Notes: generated by a model not told the origin, from the letters alone. 7,021 nucleotides of DNA from an uncultured Collinsella sp. (GCA_900551605.1 URWS01000075.1:1-7021); one strand, 5' to 3'. Counted from the first letter of the stretch, positions 1-6,103 are shown. A program made the numbers and translations.

Positions 1-39
1 CCTTAGTCTCGTGGGCTCGGAGATGTGTATAAGAGACAG
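1..39. other. Nextera i7-side sequencing adapter (artefact)
   Basis: Bases 6-39 match the Nextera Read-2 adapter arm, ending in the 19-bp Tn5 mosaic end AGATGTGTATAAGAGACAG at 21-39. Bases 1-5 (CCTTA) fit the tail of the i7 index oligo I recall as N701 (TCGCCTTA). This is synthetic library sequence left on the contig and is not part of the organism. It keeps the tex frame open to the contig edge, adding 13 false C-terminal residues (LSLIHISEPTRLR). On the opposite strand it supplies a false MYKRQ start. Confidence 0.98.
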
Positions 40-1038
40 GTCCATGACGGCGACCTTGCAGCCGGTGCGGTAGCCCGGGTCGAGCGCGAGCACGCGGGCG
101 CCGCGCACGGGGCGTGCCGAGAGCAAGCCTTCGAGATTCTTGGCAAAGACGTTGATGGCCTCGGTCTGGGCGCGGACGGTGAGCTTGGCACGGGCCTCGC
201 GCTCCAGCGAGGGGGCCATGAGGCGCTTGTAGCCGTCGGCGATAGCGGCGTCAAAGACGGGCGCGAACACGCCTTGGCGGCGGGGCCAACGGCTGCCGAG
301 GCGCGCCGTGGCGACAGCACCGTCGACGTTCACGTGCACGCGGAGTTTGCCCTCGCGCTCACCGCGGTCGATAGCCAGCACGCGGTGGTTGGGTATACGG
401 CGCAGCGGCTCGTCAAAGTTGTAGTAGGGCTCGTAGGGAGTCTTTTCGGCGGGGTCGGTGGCCTCGACGACGATGTCGGCGGTGTTTTGTGTAAAGGCGC
501 GCAGGTCGGCGACGTTCTCGGGGTCCTCGGCTACCGTCTCGGCCACGATGTCGGCGGCGCCGGCGAGCGCCTTCTCGGGCGTGTCGAAGCCGGCCTCCTC
601 GTTGACGAATGCCGCGGCGGCGTCGAGCGCGCTGCCCTTGGCCGAGGCCTGCATGATGATCATGTTGGCGAGCGGCTCCAGACCTGCCTCGCGGGCCTTC
701 TGCGCGCGGGTCATGCGCTTTTTGCGGTAGGGCTTGTAGAGGTCCTCGACACGCTGGAGCTGCGTGGCCTCGCGAATCTGCTGTTCGAGTTCGGGCGTGA
801 GCTTGCCCTGGGCGTCGATGAGCAGAATGACGTCCTCTTTGCGCTGCTCAAGATTGCGCAGGTAGGACAGGCGCTCGTCGAGCGCGCGCAGGGCGACGTC
901 GTCCATGCCGCCCGTTGCTTCCTTGCGGTAGCGCGAGATAAAGGGGATGGTGTTGCCCTCATCGATGAGCTTGACGGCAGCCTCGACGTTGGCGGCCTTA
1001 AGGTTGAGCTCGCGGGCGAGCTGGGCGATAAGATCCAT
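40..1038 (-). CDS. tex: Tex-family transcription accessory protein, N-terminal part (cut by contig end)
   Basis: These are the first 333 codons of a Tex/YhgF-type protein. The family comprises cytoplasmic nucleic-acid-binding factors linked to transcription and RNA handling, usually about 710-780 residues, so less than half is present. Residues 1-190 are the helical Tex N-terminal region, with hallmark stretches TIPFISRYRKEATGG (30-44), ERLSYLRNLEQRK (55-67) and VEDLYKPYRKKRMTRA (97-112). The RNase H-like YqgF domain begins near residue 315 with ALDPGYRTGCK (318-328), where Asp320 is the conserved acid. The helix-hairpin-helix and C-terminal S1 domains are missing. The ATG at 1038-1036 follows an AAGGAG ribosome site 5 nt upstream, and the protein begins in family style (MDLIAQLARELNL). 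The true genomic reading stops at Asp333, where the adapter joins. The truncation is therefore a sequencing boundary and not a mutation. Confidence 0.96.
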
Positions 1039-1096
1039 GGGACTCCTTGCGTTTAAGGTGCGTTTGCAGCACAGGGCTACCAAGGATACCATCCGT

Positions 1097-1115
1097 CCCA
1101 AAAGACTGTTTTGGG
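1097..1115. repeat. Small hairpin upstream of tex
   Basis: A 7-bp perfect stem (CCCAAAA at 1097-1103, TTTTGGG at 1109-1115) encloses a 5-nt loop. A U.G and a G-C pair could extend it by two. It lies about 60 nt upstream of the tex start on the minus strand, so it may sit in the tex leader or promoter. It has no adjacent T tract, so it is not a terminator. A nearby minus-strand TATCCT (1088-1083) could be a -10 box, but no matching -35 is visible, so I do not call a tex promoter. Confidence 0.4.
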
Positions 1116-1120
1116 GCCGC

Positions 1121-1280
1121 GCCACGAAAACGGCCTATCTACTACGTTTAACCCGTATGGGTCGACCATCCCCCGGTTTTCCGAAAATACGCAACCAGTC
1201 TACCTGCGGTTTTTATTTCTCGAAATTCGGCATGGCTAAGGATGATCAGTTAAACGTAGTAGATAGGCCCATTTCGTGGC
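1121..1280. repeat. 160-bp element with 32-bp terminal inverted repeats
   Basis: The left arm (1121-1152) and right arm (1249-1280) are reverse complements at 30 of 32 positions. The two mismatches are adjacent, and the inner 21 bases (1132-1152 and 1249-1269) match perfectly. The 96-bp interior (1153-1248) has no convincing gene. It is more AT-rich than the neighbouring genes in places and carries short dyads (GGTCGACC, CGAAATTCG, TGATCA). I see no direct target-site duplication in the flanks (GGGGCCGC on the left, AAACGAAC on the right). The form fits a small non-autonomous mobile element (MITE-like), a REP/BIME-type palindromic unit, or a long structured RNA. It separates the tex gene from the terminator of the upstream cluster. 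I do not recognise a named family. Confidence 0.8.
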
Positions 1281-1341
1281 AAACGAACCAAGCTGAGGCG
1301 CAAAATGGCCCCCGCCCCAGAAAAATCGTCGGCAAGGTAGC

Positions 1342-1376
1342 AAAAAGCCCCGCGGGCAGGAGGCTGCTCGCGGGGC
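1342..1376 (-). terminator. Rho-independent terminator of the SDR-MFS-Gfo/Idh cluster
   Basis: On the minus strand, GCCCCGCG (1376-1369) pairs with CGCGGGGC (1354-1347). After one mismatch, an inner GCAG/CTGC pairing extends the stem. The hairpin is followed immediately by TTTTT (1346-1342). This is a textbook intrinsic terminator, 74 nt downstream of the Gfo/Idh stop codon, and it marks the likely end of that transcript before tex. Confidence 0.88.
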
Positions 1377-1449
1377 AAAGAAGAGGGGCTTGTTGGTGGC
1401 GGACCGAAGGGTTCGGCATGGGGTTTCTGCCGCGGCCCGCCCTAAAGCG

Positions 1450-2490
1450 TTACAGCTCGACGAGCTGGCCGGTCTCGGCGGCCTCCTTGATGGCGTTGAG
1501 AAGCGTGAGCGTCTTGACGTTATCGGCGGGGGTCACGACGGGCTCGACCTCGCGGCGGACAACCTTCACAAAGTGCTTGAGCTGCATCTTGTGCGGCAGT
1601 GCCGGGTCGACGGCCGGAATCTCCATCTGCAGCGGCTTGTGCCAGTTAGAGGCGCCGTCGTAGGAGAACTGGTGCAGGCGGGGCAGCGAAAGGGCGCCCT
1701 TGGTGCCGCCGATAAAGTAGGCGTCGGCGTCGAAGGGGCGGTACTGCGGATCCTCGCGAGCGGTCGCCTCCCAGTTCCAGGGGCTGGCGGTGGCGTCAGA
1801 GATGGTCATGCTCGCGAGCGCGCCGTCGGCAAAACGGACGTTGACCACGGCGGAGTCCTCGGTCTCAAAACCGCGGGCGGCGCTGGACTGCATACCCTGG
1901 ACGGCAACGGGCTCGCCCAGCAGGTAGCGGAGCAGGTCGACGTCGTGCACCAGGTTGACTAGGATCGGGCCGGCACCCTTCTTGCGGCGCCACTCGACAT
2001 CGAAATACTCGTCATTCTTATAGATCATGTAGTGGAAGCTCGACACGGTGAGCTTGCCCAGCTCGCCAGACTCGATGATCTCCTTGGCCTTGTTGACGAA
2101 GGGGTTGTGGCGACGGTGCTGACCCACGAGCACGGGCACGCCGGCGGTTTCGGCCTCGGCGGCGAAGGCCTGGGCATCCTCCAGGTCGTTGGAGATCGGC
2201 TTTTCGACCAGCGGCACGATGTTGCGCTTTACGGCCTCGCGGGCAACGCCCAGGTGCAGGTCGTTGGGGGTGGCGATGATGACGGCCTCGGGCTTGACCT
2301 CGTCCATCATCTGGGCGGGATCGGTGTAAAACGGCACGCCGGCGGCCTCGGCCGTGGCGCGGGCGCCCTCAAAGGCGTCGGCGATGGCGACGAGCTCGGC
2401 CTCGGGCTCCTCGGTGACAAAGCGGATGTGGTTGCGGCCCATGGCGCCGGCGCCGATAACGGCAATGCGGACGGGGTTGAGCTCAGACAT
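1450..2490 (-). CDS. Gfo/Idh/MocA-family NAD(P)-dependent oxidoreductase
   Basis: This 346-residue protein is a normal length for cytoplasmic Gfo/Idh/MocA dehydrogenases, which oxidise or reduce sugars, inositols and related polyols. The N-terminal Rossmann fold shows VIGAGAMG (11-18) with the GxGxxG dinucleotide loop. Asp38 at the end of the second strand favours NAD(H). ATPND (73-77) and the EKP motif (96-98, catalytic-type Lys97) follow. The C-terminal alpha/beta domain carries GAGPILVNLVHDVDLLRYLLGE (172-193). His182 is the likely catalytic histidine, but the Asp that often lies four residues before it is Val178. The ATG at 2490-2488 has AAGGAG 7 nt upstream. It is the last gene of the cluster, 69 nt after the transporter, and a terminator follows. 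The family assignment is secure; the substrate is unknown. Confidence 0.94.
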   Translation of the reverse strand: MSELNPVRIAVIGAGAMGRNHIRFVTEEPEAELVAIADAFEGARATAEAAGVPFYTDPAQMMDEVKPEAVIIATPNDLHLGVAREAVKRNIVPLVEKPISNDLEDAQAFAAEAETAGVPVLVGQHRRHNPFVNKAKEIIESGELGKLTVSSFHYMIYKNDEYFDVEWRRKKGAGPILVNLVHDVDLLRYLLGEPVAVQGMQSSAARGFETEDSAVVNVRFADGALASMTISDATASPWNWEATAREDPQYRPFDADAYFIGGTKGALSLPRLHQFSYDGASNWHKPLQMEIPAVDPALPHKMQLKHFVKVVRREVEPVVTPADNVKTLTLLNAIKEAAETGQLVEL

Positions 2491-2519
2491 TTCGACTCCT
2501 TAATACTGGTGACCGGTGG

Positions 2520-2552
2520 GATGCGACAAAGGGGCTGTCCCTTTGTCGCATC
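2520..2552. repeat. Perfect 14-bp-stem hairpin between transporter and oxidoreductase genes
   Basis: GATGCGACAAAGGG (2520-2533) is the exact reverse complement of 2539-2552, with a 5-nt loop (2534-2538). It fills almost half of the 69-bp gap between the MFS stop codon and the Gfo/Idh start. No T tract follows on either strand, so it is not a standard intrinsic terminator. It could be a REP-like palindromic unit, a 3'-end stabiliser of the upstream SDR-MFS message, or a partial attenuator lowering Gfo/Idh expression. The hairpin is certain; its role is inference. Confidence 0.85.
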
Positions 2553-2559
2553 GGTAAAA

Positions 2560-3816
2560 CTAGGCGGACTTCTTCTTGCTGTCGGAGACCATCATGTAGA
2601 CGGTGAGCACGACGGCGATGGCGGCGATCACAATGGCGCCGTAGAAGGACTGCTGGTAGGCGGCGCTGCCGGCCTCGGCGTGATACAGCACGGCAGTGAT
2701 GGGCTGGCTGATCCAGGTGGAAGCGGCATAGCCCAAAAACATGATGCCGTAGTTGACGCCGATGTTGCTGGTACCGAAGGCGCCGCCGGTGAGCGGTGGG
2801 TAGATGACGAGCAGGGCGCCAAAGCTAAAGCCGAGCAGGGCGAGCGCCACAAAGAACATGGCCTGCGAAAAGCTCATCGACATGATGACGAGCGCGACGA
2901 TGGTGACGACAAGGCTGATGAGCAGCGACTTATAGGCGCCGAGCTTGTCGATGATCTGGCCAAAGGACAGGCGGCCAACCAGGTTGGCGCAGGTGTTGAC
3001 GGAGACCACCACACCGCCGAGGGCGACGGCCGCGGCGCTCGTGGGGTCGGCGAAGAGCTGGACGGCGGCGATGGAGGCAACCTTGCCCACGAGCAGGGTG
3101 CCCGCGGTGGCGGCGAAGGCGAAGGTGACGATGAGGACCCAGAAGCGCGGGGTCTTGACCATCTCACCCGGGGTGAGGTCGCCGAAGGTGCCGGCATGTG
3201 CGCCGCCCTTGGGGGCCTCGAAGCCCTCGGGCAGCCAACCGGCCTCGGGGGCCTTCAAGAACAGGGCGGAGGCGGCGATCATCACAAAGAAGATGACGCC
3301 GAGTGCCTTAAGGGCGCCAAAGATACCCAGGCTCGGGATGAGCAGCGAGGCGAGCACCGGGGACAGTACGGCGGGGCCGGCGGTCGAAGCGGCCAGGGTG
3401 ATGCCGGAGGCGAGACCCTTCTTGTCGATGAACCACTTTTGGCCGGTGGTGAGCGCCGGGTTGTAGCCCAGGCCGTTGCCGATGGCGGCGACGAGCGAGA
3501 ACCACAGGTAGAACTGCCACGGCTCGGTGACGGTGCCGGACATGAACCAGCCCAGGCCGTAGCACACGGCGGCGGCGATCACGACGTTGCGCGGGCCGAT
3601 CTTATCGGAGATGCGGCCGGCGAAGATGCCCGTCACAGCCATGATGGTCTGAAAGACCGGGAAGGCCCAGGTAAGGGCGCTCGACCACTCGGGGTAGACG
3701 GCGAGCAGGTTCTTGCTCACGACGGAATACAGCGCGATGGAGCTGATGAAGAACATGGTGACGCATGCGGCGGAAAGCACGACGGCGCGACCCTTGTTGG
3801 AGTTGGTGGAAGCCAT
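2560..3816 (-). CDS. MFS transporter, OFA (oxalate/formate antiporter)-like
   Basis: This 418-residue inner-membrane carrier has about 12 predicted hydrophobic segments in two halves, joined by a charged loop at roughly 188-222. The first segment is about residues 11-32. The MFS loop signature GRISDKIGPRNV (67-78) recurs in the second half as GRLSFGQIIDKLG (281-293). The segments NGLGYNPALTTGQKWF (114-129) and GTSNIGVNYGIMFLGY (348-363) are typical of the oxalate/formate antiporter family, which moves small carboxylates by exchange or symport. The protein ends in a basic tail (SKKKSA). The ATG at 3816-3814 has an AAAGAG-type ribosome site just upstream. It lies 65 nt after the SDR gene in the same direction, suggesting co-transcription and delivery of the substrate used by the flanking dehydrogenases. 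OFA membership is from remembered motifs; the substrate is unknown. Confidence 0.92.
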   Translation of the reverse strand: MASTNSNKGRAVVLSAACVTMFFISSIALYSVVSKNLLAVYPEWSSALTWAFPVFQTIMAVTGIFAGRISDKIGPRNVVIAAAVCYGLGWFMSGTVTEPWQFYLWFSLVAAIGNGLGYNPALTTGQKWFIDKKGLASGITLAASTAGPAVLSPVLASLLIPSLGIFGALKALGVIFFVMIAASALFLKAPEAGWLPEGFEAPKGGAHAGTFGDLTPGEMVKTPRFWVLIVTFAFAATAGTLLVGKVASIAAVQLFADPTSAAAVALGGVVVSVNTCANLVGRLSFGQIIDKLGAYKSLLISLVVTIVALVIMSMSFSQAMFFVALALLGFSFGALLVIYPPLTGGAFGTSNIGVNYGIMFLGYAASTWISQPITAVLYHAEAGSAAYQQSFYGAIVIAAIAVVLTVYMMVSDSKKKSA

Positions 3817-3832
3817 TGGACTCTTTCTAATC

Positions 3833-3857
3833 GATACGGGGGAGGGGCGGGCGTATC
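3833..3857. repeat. Weak hairpin in the SDR-transporter gap
   Basis: GATACG (3833-3838) and CGTATC (3852-3857) form a 6-bp stem around a 13-nt G-rich loop, in the 65-bp space between the SDR stop and the transporter start. There is no T tract. It may be a minor intercistronic structure or chance. Confidence 0.3.
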
Positions 3858-3881
3858 CGCGGGTCTCCCTGTTAGGTTGGT

Positions 3882-4763
3882 TTACTGGTCAGTCGGCTTG
3901 GCGACGCCGGACTCATCGGACCAAAGCTCGACACCCTTGTTCTTGAGGTAGTTGTCGGCATAGGCGCGACGGCCGCCGGGCTTGGCGGTGAGGTCGCCCA
4001 TCATGTTGGAGAAGCCGCCGTCGACCTTGATGGCGTCGCCGGTGGTAAAGTCCGAGCGCTTGGACGCCAGGAACATGACGGCGTTGGCGATATCGCTGAC
4101 CTCGCCGATGCGGCGCGTGGCGATCAGACGGCTGCGGCTCTTTTCGACCTCGGGATCGGCGTAGAAGTTGGCTGACATCGGGGTCTTAACGAAGCAAGGC
4201 TCGACGCAGTTGGAGCGCACGCCGTAGGGGCCCCACTCGGCAGCCAGCATCTTGGACATCATGTTGACGCCCGCCTTGGTGGAGCTGTACACGCCCGAGA
4301 ACGTCTCGGGGGAGTGGCTGGCGACGGTCGAGATGTGCACCAGGCGGCCCTGGCCGGCCTTGATCATCTCGCGACCAAAGCGCTGCGAGGTGATGAAGTA
4401 GCCGGTGAGGTTGACGTTGATGACCTCATTCCAGTCGGAGAGCGGCAGGTCCTCCATGGCGGCGAAGCGCAGGATACCGGCGGTGTTGACGAGGACGTCG
4501 ACGCGACCGAAGTCGGCGATGGTGGCGTCGACGGCGGCCTGAACCTCGGCCTCGTCGGTGGCGTTCATCTTGTAACCCTCGGCGTGGATGCCAAACTCGG
4601 CAGCGAGGTCGGCGGCAGCAGCCTTGACCTTCTCCTCGTCCAGGTCGAGCAGGACGACGTTGGCGCCGTTGCGGGCGAACTCGCGGCAAATCTCGACGCC
4701 CATACCGCCGAGCGCGCCAGTCACGGCGCAGACATCGCCCTCGAGCTTAAGCCAATTGCTCAT
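3882..4763 (-). CDS. Short-chain dehydrogenase/reductase (SDR), classical type
   Basis: This 293-residue cytoplasmic NAD(P)-dependent oxidoreductase is slightly long for classical SDRs (about 250 residues). The cofactor loop is TGALGGMG (15-22), and Asp40 at the end of strand 2 favours NAD(H). NTAG (93-96) is a variant of the NNAG structural motif. The catalytic tetrad is visible as Asn118, Ser145, Tyr159 and Lys163, with the proper YxxxK spacing. After the usual PG position (Pro189), Gly is replaced by Cys190. The standard fold ends near GDAIKVDGG. The remaining 35-40 residues (about 255-293: NMMGDLTAKPGGRRAY...KPTDQ) are an extra polar tail that may shape the substrate site or oligomer. The ATG at 4763-4761 follows an AAGAAGGGAAG ribosome site. 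It is the first gene of the cluster, divergent from the LysR gene. The opening WLKLEG resembles polyol/sugar-acid SDRs, which is only suggestive. Confidence 0.94.
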   Translation of the reverse strand: MSNWLKLEGDVCAVTGALGGMGVEICREFARNGANVVLLDLDEEKVKAAAADLAAEFGIHAEGYKMNATDEAEVQAAVDATIADFGRVDVLVNTAGILRFAAMEDLPLSDWNEVINVNLTGYFITSQRFGREMIKAGQGRLVHISTVASHSPETFSGVYSSTKAGVNMMSKMLAAEWGPYGVRSNCVEPCFVKTPMSANFYADPEVEKSRSRLIATRRIGEVSDIANAVMFLASKRSDFTTGDAIKVDGGFSNMMGDLTAKPGGRRAYADNYLKNKGVELWSDESGVAKPTDQ

Positions 4764-4789
4764 AGGAACTTCCCTTCTTGTGCCTCCCG

Positions 4790-4816
4790 GTGGGTCGCTC
4801 CCATTAACCGACCCAC
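4790..4816. repeat. 8-bp inverted repeat in the SDR leader
   Basis: GTGGGTCG (4790-4797) and CGACCCAC (4809-4816) are perfect reverse complements around an 11-nt loop, next to a palindromic CCACGTGG (4813-4820). It lies 27 nt upstream of the SDR start. If the proposed promoter is right, it folds close to the 5' end of the cluster transcript. It could be an operator for the divergent LysR protein or a leader hairpin; neither is shown. Confidence 0.5.
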
Positions 4817-4832
4817 GTGGTTTTCGCTGGTT

Positions 4833-4861
4833 ATCGTATGCTTTGCATTTGCGCAGGTGAA
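4833..4861 (-). promoter_or_regulatory. Candidate promoter for the SDR-MFS-Gfo/Idh cluster
   Basis: On the minus strand, TTCACC (4861-4856) and TACGAT (4838-4833) are separated by 17 nt, each matching 4 of 6 consensus bases of a housekeeping-sigma promoter. Transcription would begin near 4826, giving a leader of about 60 nt. The weak boxes fit a promoter that needs an activator such as the divergent LysR protein. Confidence 0.35.
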
Positions 4862-4866
4862 TTGCA
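4844..4866. promoter_or_regulatory. Candidate LysR operator dyad
   Basis: TGCATTT (4844-4850) and AATTGCA (4860-4866) form an imperfect dyad (6 of 7 paired) in the middle of the divergent region. It overlaps the proposed -35 of the SDR promoter and lies just upstream of the proposed -35 of the regulator gene. That is the usual placement for a LysR-type site controlling both directions. An adjacent ATGC-TTT-GCAT dyad (4838-4848) overlaps it. The assignment is positional inference. Confidence 0.35.
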
Positions 4867-4872
4867 TATTTG

Positions 4873-4902
4873 TTAGAATGGCGTTAACCGTAGGTTTATA
4901 CT
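4873..4902 (+). promoter_or_regulatory. Candidate promoter for the LysR gene
   Basis: TTAGAA (4873-4878) and TATACT (4897-4902) are spaced by 18 nt, matching 4 of 6 and 5 of 6 consensus bases. Transcription would start near 4909, leaving a leader of about 90 nt before the GTG start. This is the best plus-strand sigma-70-type promoter I see in the divergent gap. Confidence 0.45.
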
Positions 4903-4985
4903 GTGCGATGCAGTTTTTTCTCAATTGAGCGCGTGACCTGCCAAAACGACCCCCTTCGGCAGTTCATTGCCATGCGTCTGGAAAC

Positions 4986-4990
4986 GGGAG
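4986..4990 (+). promoter_or_regulatory. Ribosome binding site fixing the LysR GTG start
   Basis: GGGAG lies 6 nt before GTG at 4997-4999. The longer alternative start (TTG at 4967) would add ten residues (MPCVWKREID) that precede the normal LysR N-terminus and lacks a comparable site. This supports GTG as the start. Confidence 0.7.
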
Positions 4991-4996
4991 ATTGAC

Positions 4997-5875
4997 GTGT
5001 ACGATCGACGACTCGAGGCCATATCGGCCGCCGCGGAGCTGGGAAGCTTCTCGCGTGCGGCGGCAAAATTGCGCGTGTCGACCCCGGCGCTCGTCAAACA
5101 GGTGTCGGGATTCGAGGCCGAGTTCGGCATCACGTTGTTCGAGCGCTCGCATTCTGGTGTTAAGGTGACGCCGGCAGGTGCTCTGATGGTGGACGATGCA
5201 CGTTCGATCATGCGGCAGTCCGAGGACGCGCTGCGCCGTGCCCGACGCGCGGCAGGCGATGGCGGGGCCGTGCGCCTGGGCGTGTCGATGATGTGCCCGG
5301 GGCGCCAAACGCTGTCGATGTGGTCGGACATCCACGATCTGGAACCATCGCTGCGATTTGAGATCGTGCCGGTAAGCGACCTCTATGACGAGCGCGAATC
5401 CGTCATGCGCAGCTTGGGCCGCGAGGTGGATGTAGTGCAGTCGAGTTTTTCTACTCCACGCTGGGGCGACGCCTGCCAAAAGCTTCGCATCGTTAACGTG
5501 CCGTTTTATATCGACCTGCCGCGCACGAGCCCGCTGGCGCGCAAGACACGCATTACGGTCGCCGACTTGGAGGGCATGCGCCTGCGCGTACTGCGCCACG
5601 GCAACGATGCCATGGACAGCCTGCGCATCGACCTGTTGGCCGACGGCGGCGTGGACGTGATCGATGTGGATAGCTTCGACTTTGCGCTCTTTAACGAGGC
5701 GGAGGAAAAGGGCGACGCGGTGCTCACCTGCGGAGCGTGGTCGGGGGTGCACCCGGCCTTTGTGGGCGTGCCGTTCCTGTGCGGCCGCGAGGTACCGGTC
5801 TTTCTGCACTACCCGCTCGAGCCAACCCTCCAAGTCCAAAAATTCGTCAACGCCATGGCACAACTCCTCAAGTAG
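4997..5875 (+). CDS. LysR-type transcriptional regulator
   Basis: This 292-residue protein is a typical LysR length. The N-terminal winged helix-turn-helix spans about residues 3-62: RRLEAISAAAELGSFSRAAAKL, then a recognition helix around STPALVKQVSGFEAEFG (28-44), and the LFERSHSGVKVTPAG wing (47-61). A linker helix follows (about 62-87). The C-terminal part (about 88-290) is the periplasmic-binding-protein-like effector domain. It starts with GGAVRLGVS and ends with the HYPLEP...FVNAMAQLLK segment. These proteins act as tetramers, bind upstream of a divergent promoter and respond to a pathway metabolite. The GTG start is chosen for its ribosome site. It is divergent from the SDR-MFS-Gfo/Idh cluster, its most likely target, across 233 bp. 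The effector is unknown. Confidence 0.94.
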   Translation: MYDRRLEAISAAAELGSFSRAAAKLRVSTPALVKQVSGFEAEFGITLFERSHSGVKVTPAGALMVDDARSIMRQSEDALRRARRAAGDGGAVRLGVSMMCPGRQTLSMWSDIHDLEPSLRFEIVPVSDLYDERESVMRSLGREVDVVQSSFSTPRWGDACQKLRIVNVPFYIDLPRTSPLARKTRITVADLEGMRLRVLRHGNDAMDSLRIDLLADGGVDVIDVDSFDFALFNEAEEKGDAVLTCGAWSGVHPAFVGVPFLCGREVPVFLHYPLEPTLQVQKFVNAMAQLLK

Positions 5876-5912
5876 CTCATTTGGGACGGGGCTTTTTTGA
5901 CTCCTTACAAAA

Positions 5913-5942
5913 TGAGGCCCTGGCCAAACGGCCAGGGCCTCA
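5913..5942. terminator. Bidirectional intrinsic terminator
   Basis: A 13-bp perfect GC-rich stem (5913-5925 with 5930-5942) closes on a 4-nt loop. On the minus strand TTTT follows directly (5912-5909 region), ending the ABC-transporter transcript. On the plus strand a T-rich run (CTTCTTTTT, 5947-5955) follows after a few bases, ending the LysR transcript 38 nt past its stop. The site suits the convergent gene pair. Confidence 0.85.
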
Positions 5943-5979
5943 CCACTTCTTTTTAGGCTGCGAGAAAAGGCTGCGCGTA

Positions 5980-6083
5980 GGAGTTCCCCGAGGGAGACGG
6001 GGTGTTTGCTCCGCGCGCAGTTTCGCAGCGAAGCGAGAATGTTTGAGCACGGAGTAAACACCCCGTCTCCCTCGGGGAACTCC
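5980..6083. repeat. 104-nt hairpin element with 33-bp inverted repeat
   Basis: The arms 5980-6012 and 6051-6083 are reverse complements at 32 of 33 positions. The 38-nt centre contains a further small dyad (TTCGC...GCGAGAA, about 6022-6039), so the whole unit can fold as one long cruciform or RNA hairpin. It lies between the bidirectional terminator and the ABC-transporter stop, so it would be in the 3' untranslated part of the ABC message. There is no open reading frame, transposase or clear target duplication. It is unlike the 1121-1280 element in sequence. Possible identities are a REP/BIME-like unit, a MITE-like remnant or an mRNA 3'-end structure. Confidence 0.85.
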
Positions 6084-6103
6084 GTTGGGAGCGTTGGGGC
6101 TGT

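Noticed and set aside
1..39. tex as a truncated pseudogene
   Set aside because: The break falls exactly at the adapter junction after an intact 333-codon frame, so it is a contig edge.
25..1056. Plus-strand open frame of 343 codons opposite tex
   Set aside because: Its start lies in adapter sequence (MYKRQ) and it is the antisense shadow of tex, which has strong family motifs.
1097..1280. A riboswitch or CRISPR-like repeat in the tex upstream gap
   Set aside because: There is one inverted repeat pair and one small hairpin, with no spaced direct repeats and no riboswitch core that I recognise.
947..1663. Plus-strand open frame crossing the 1039-1449 gap
   Set aside because: It runs antisense to two genes and through the inverted-repeat element and a terminator. 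It shows no recognisable protein features.
2032..3951. Long plus-strand open frame (639 codons) opposite the transporter and the oxidoreductase
   Set aside because: It is antisense to two genes with clear family motifs. Its product is a G/D/H/A-rich low-complexity string typical of the shadow frame of GC-rich genes.
5881..5898. A terminator at GGGACGGGGCTTTTTT just after the LysR stop
   Set aside because: The T run is preceded by G-rich sequence but no convincing stem. The perfect hairpin at 5913-5942 is the better terminator.
4964..6061. Minus-strand open frame of 365 codons opposite the LysR gene
   Set aside because: Shadow frame with R/H/A-rich composition. It would also read through the bidirectional terminator and half of the hairpin element.
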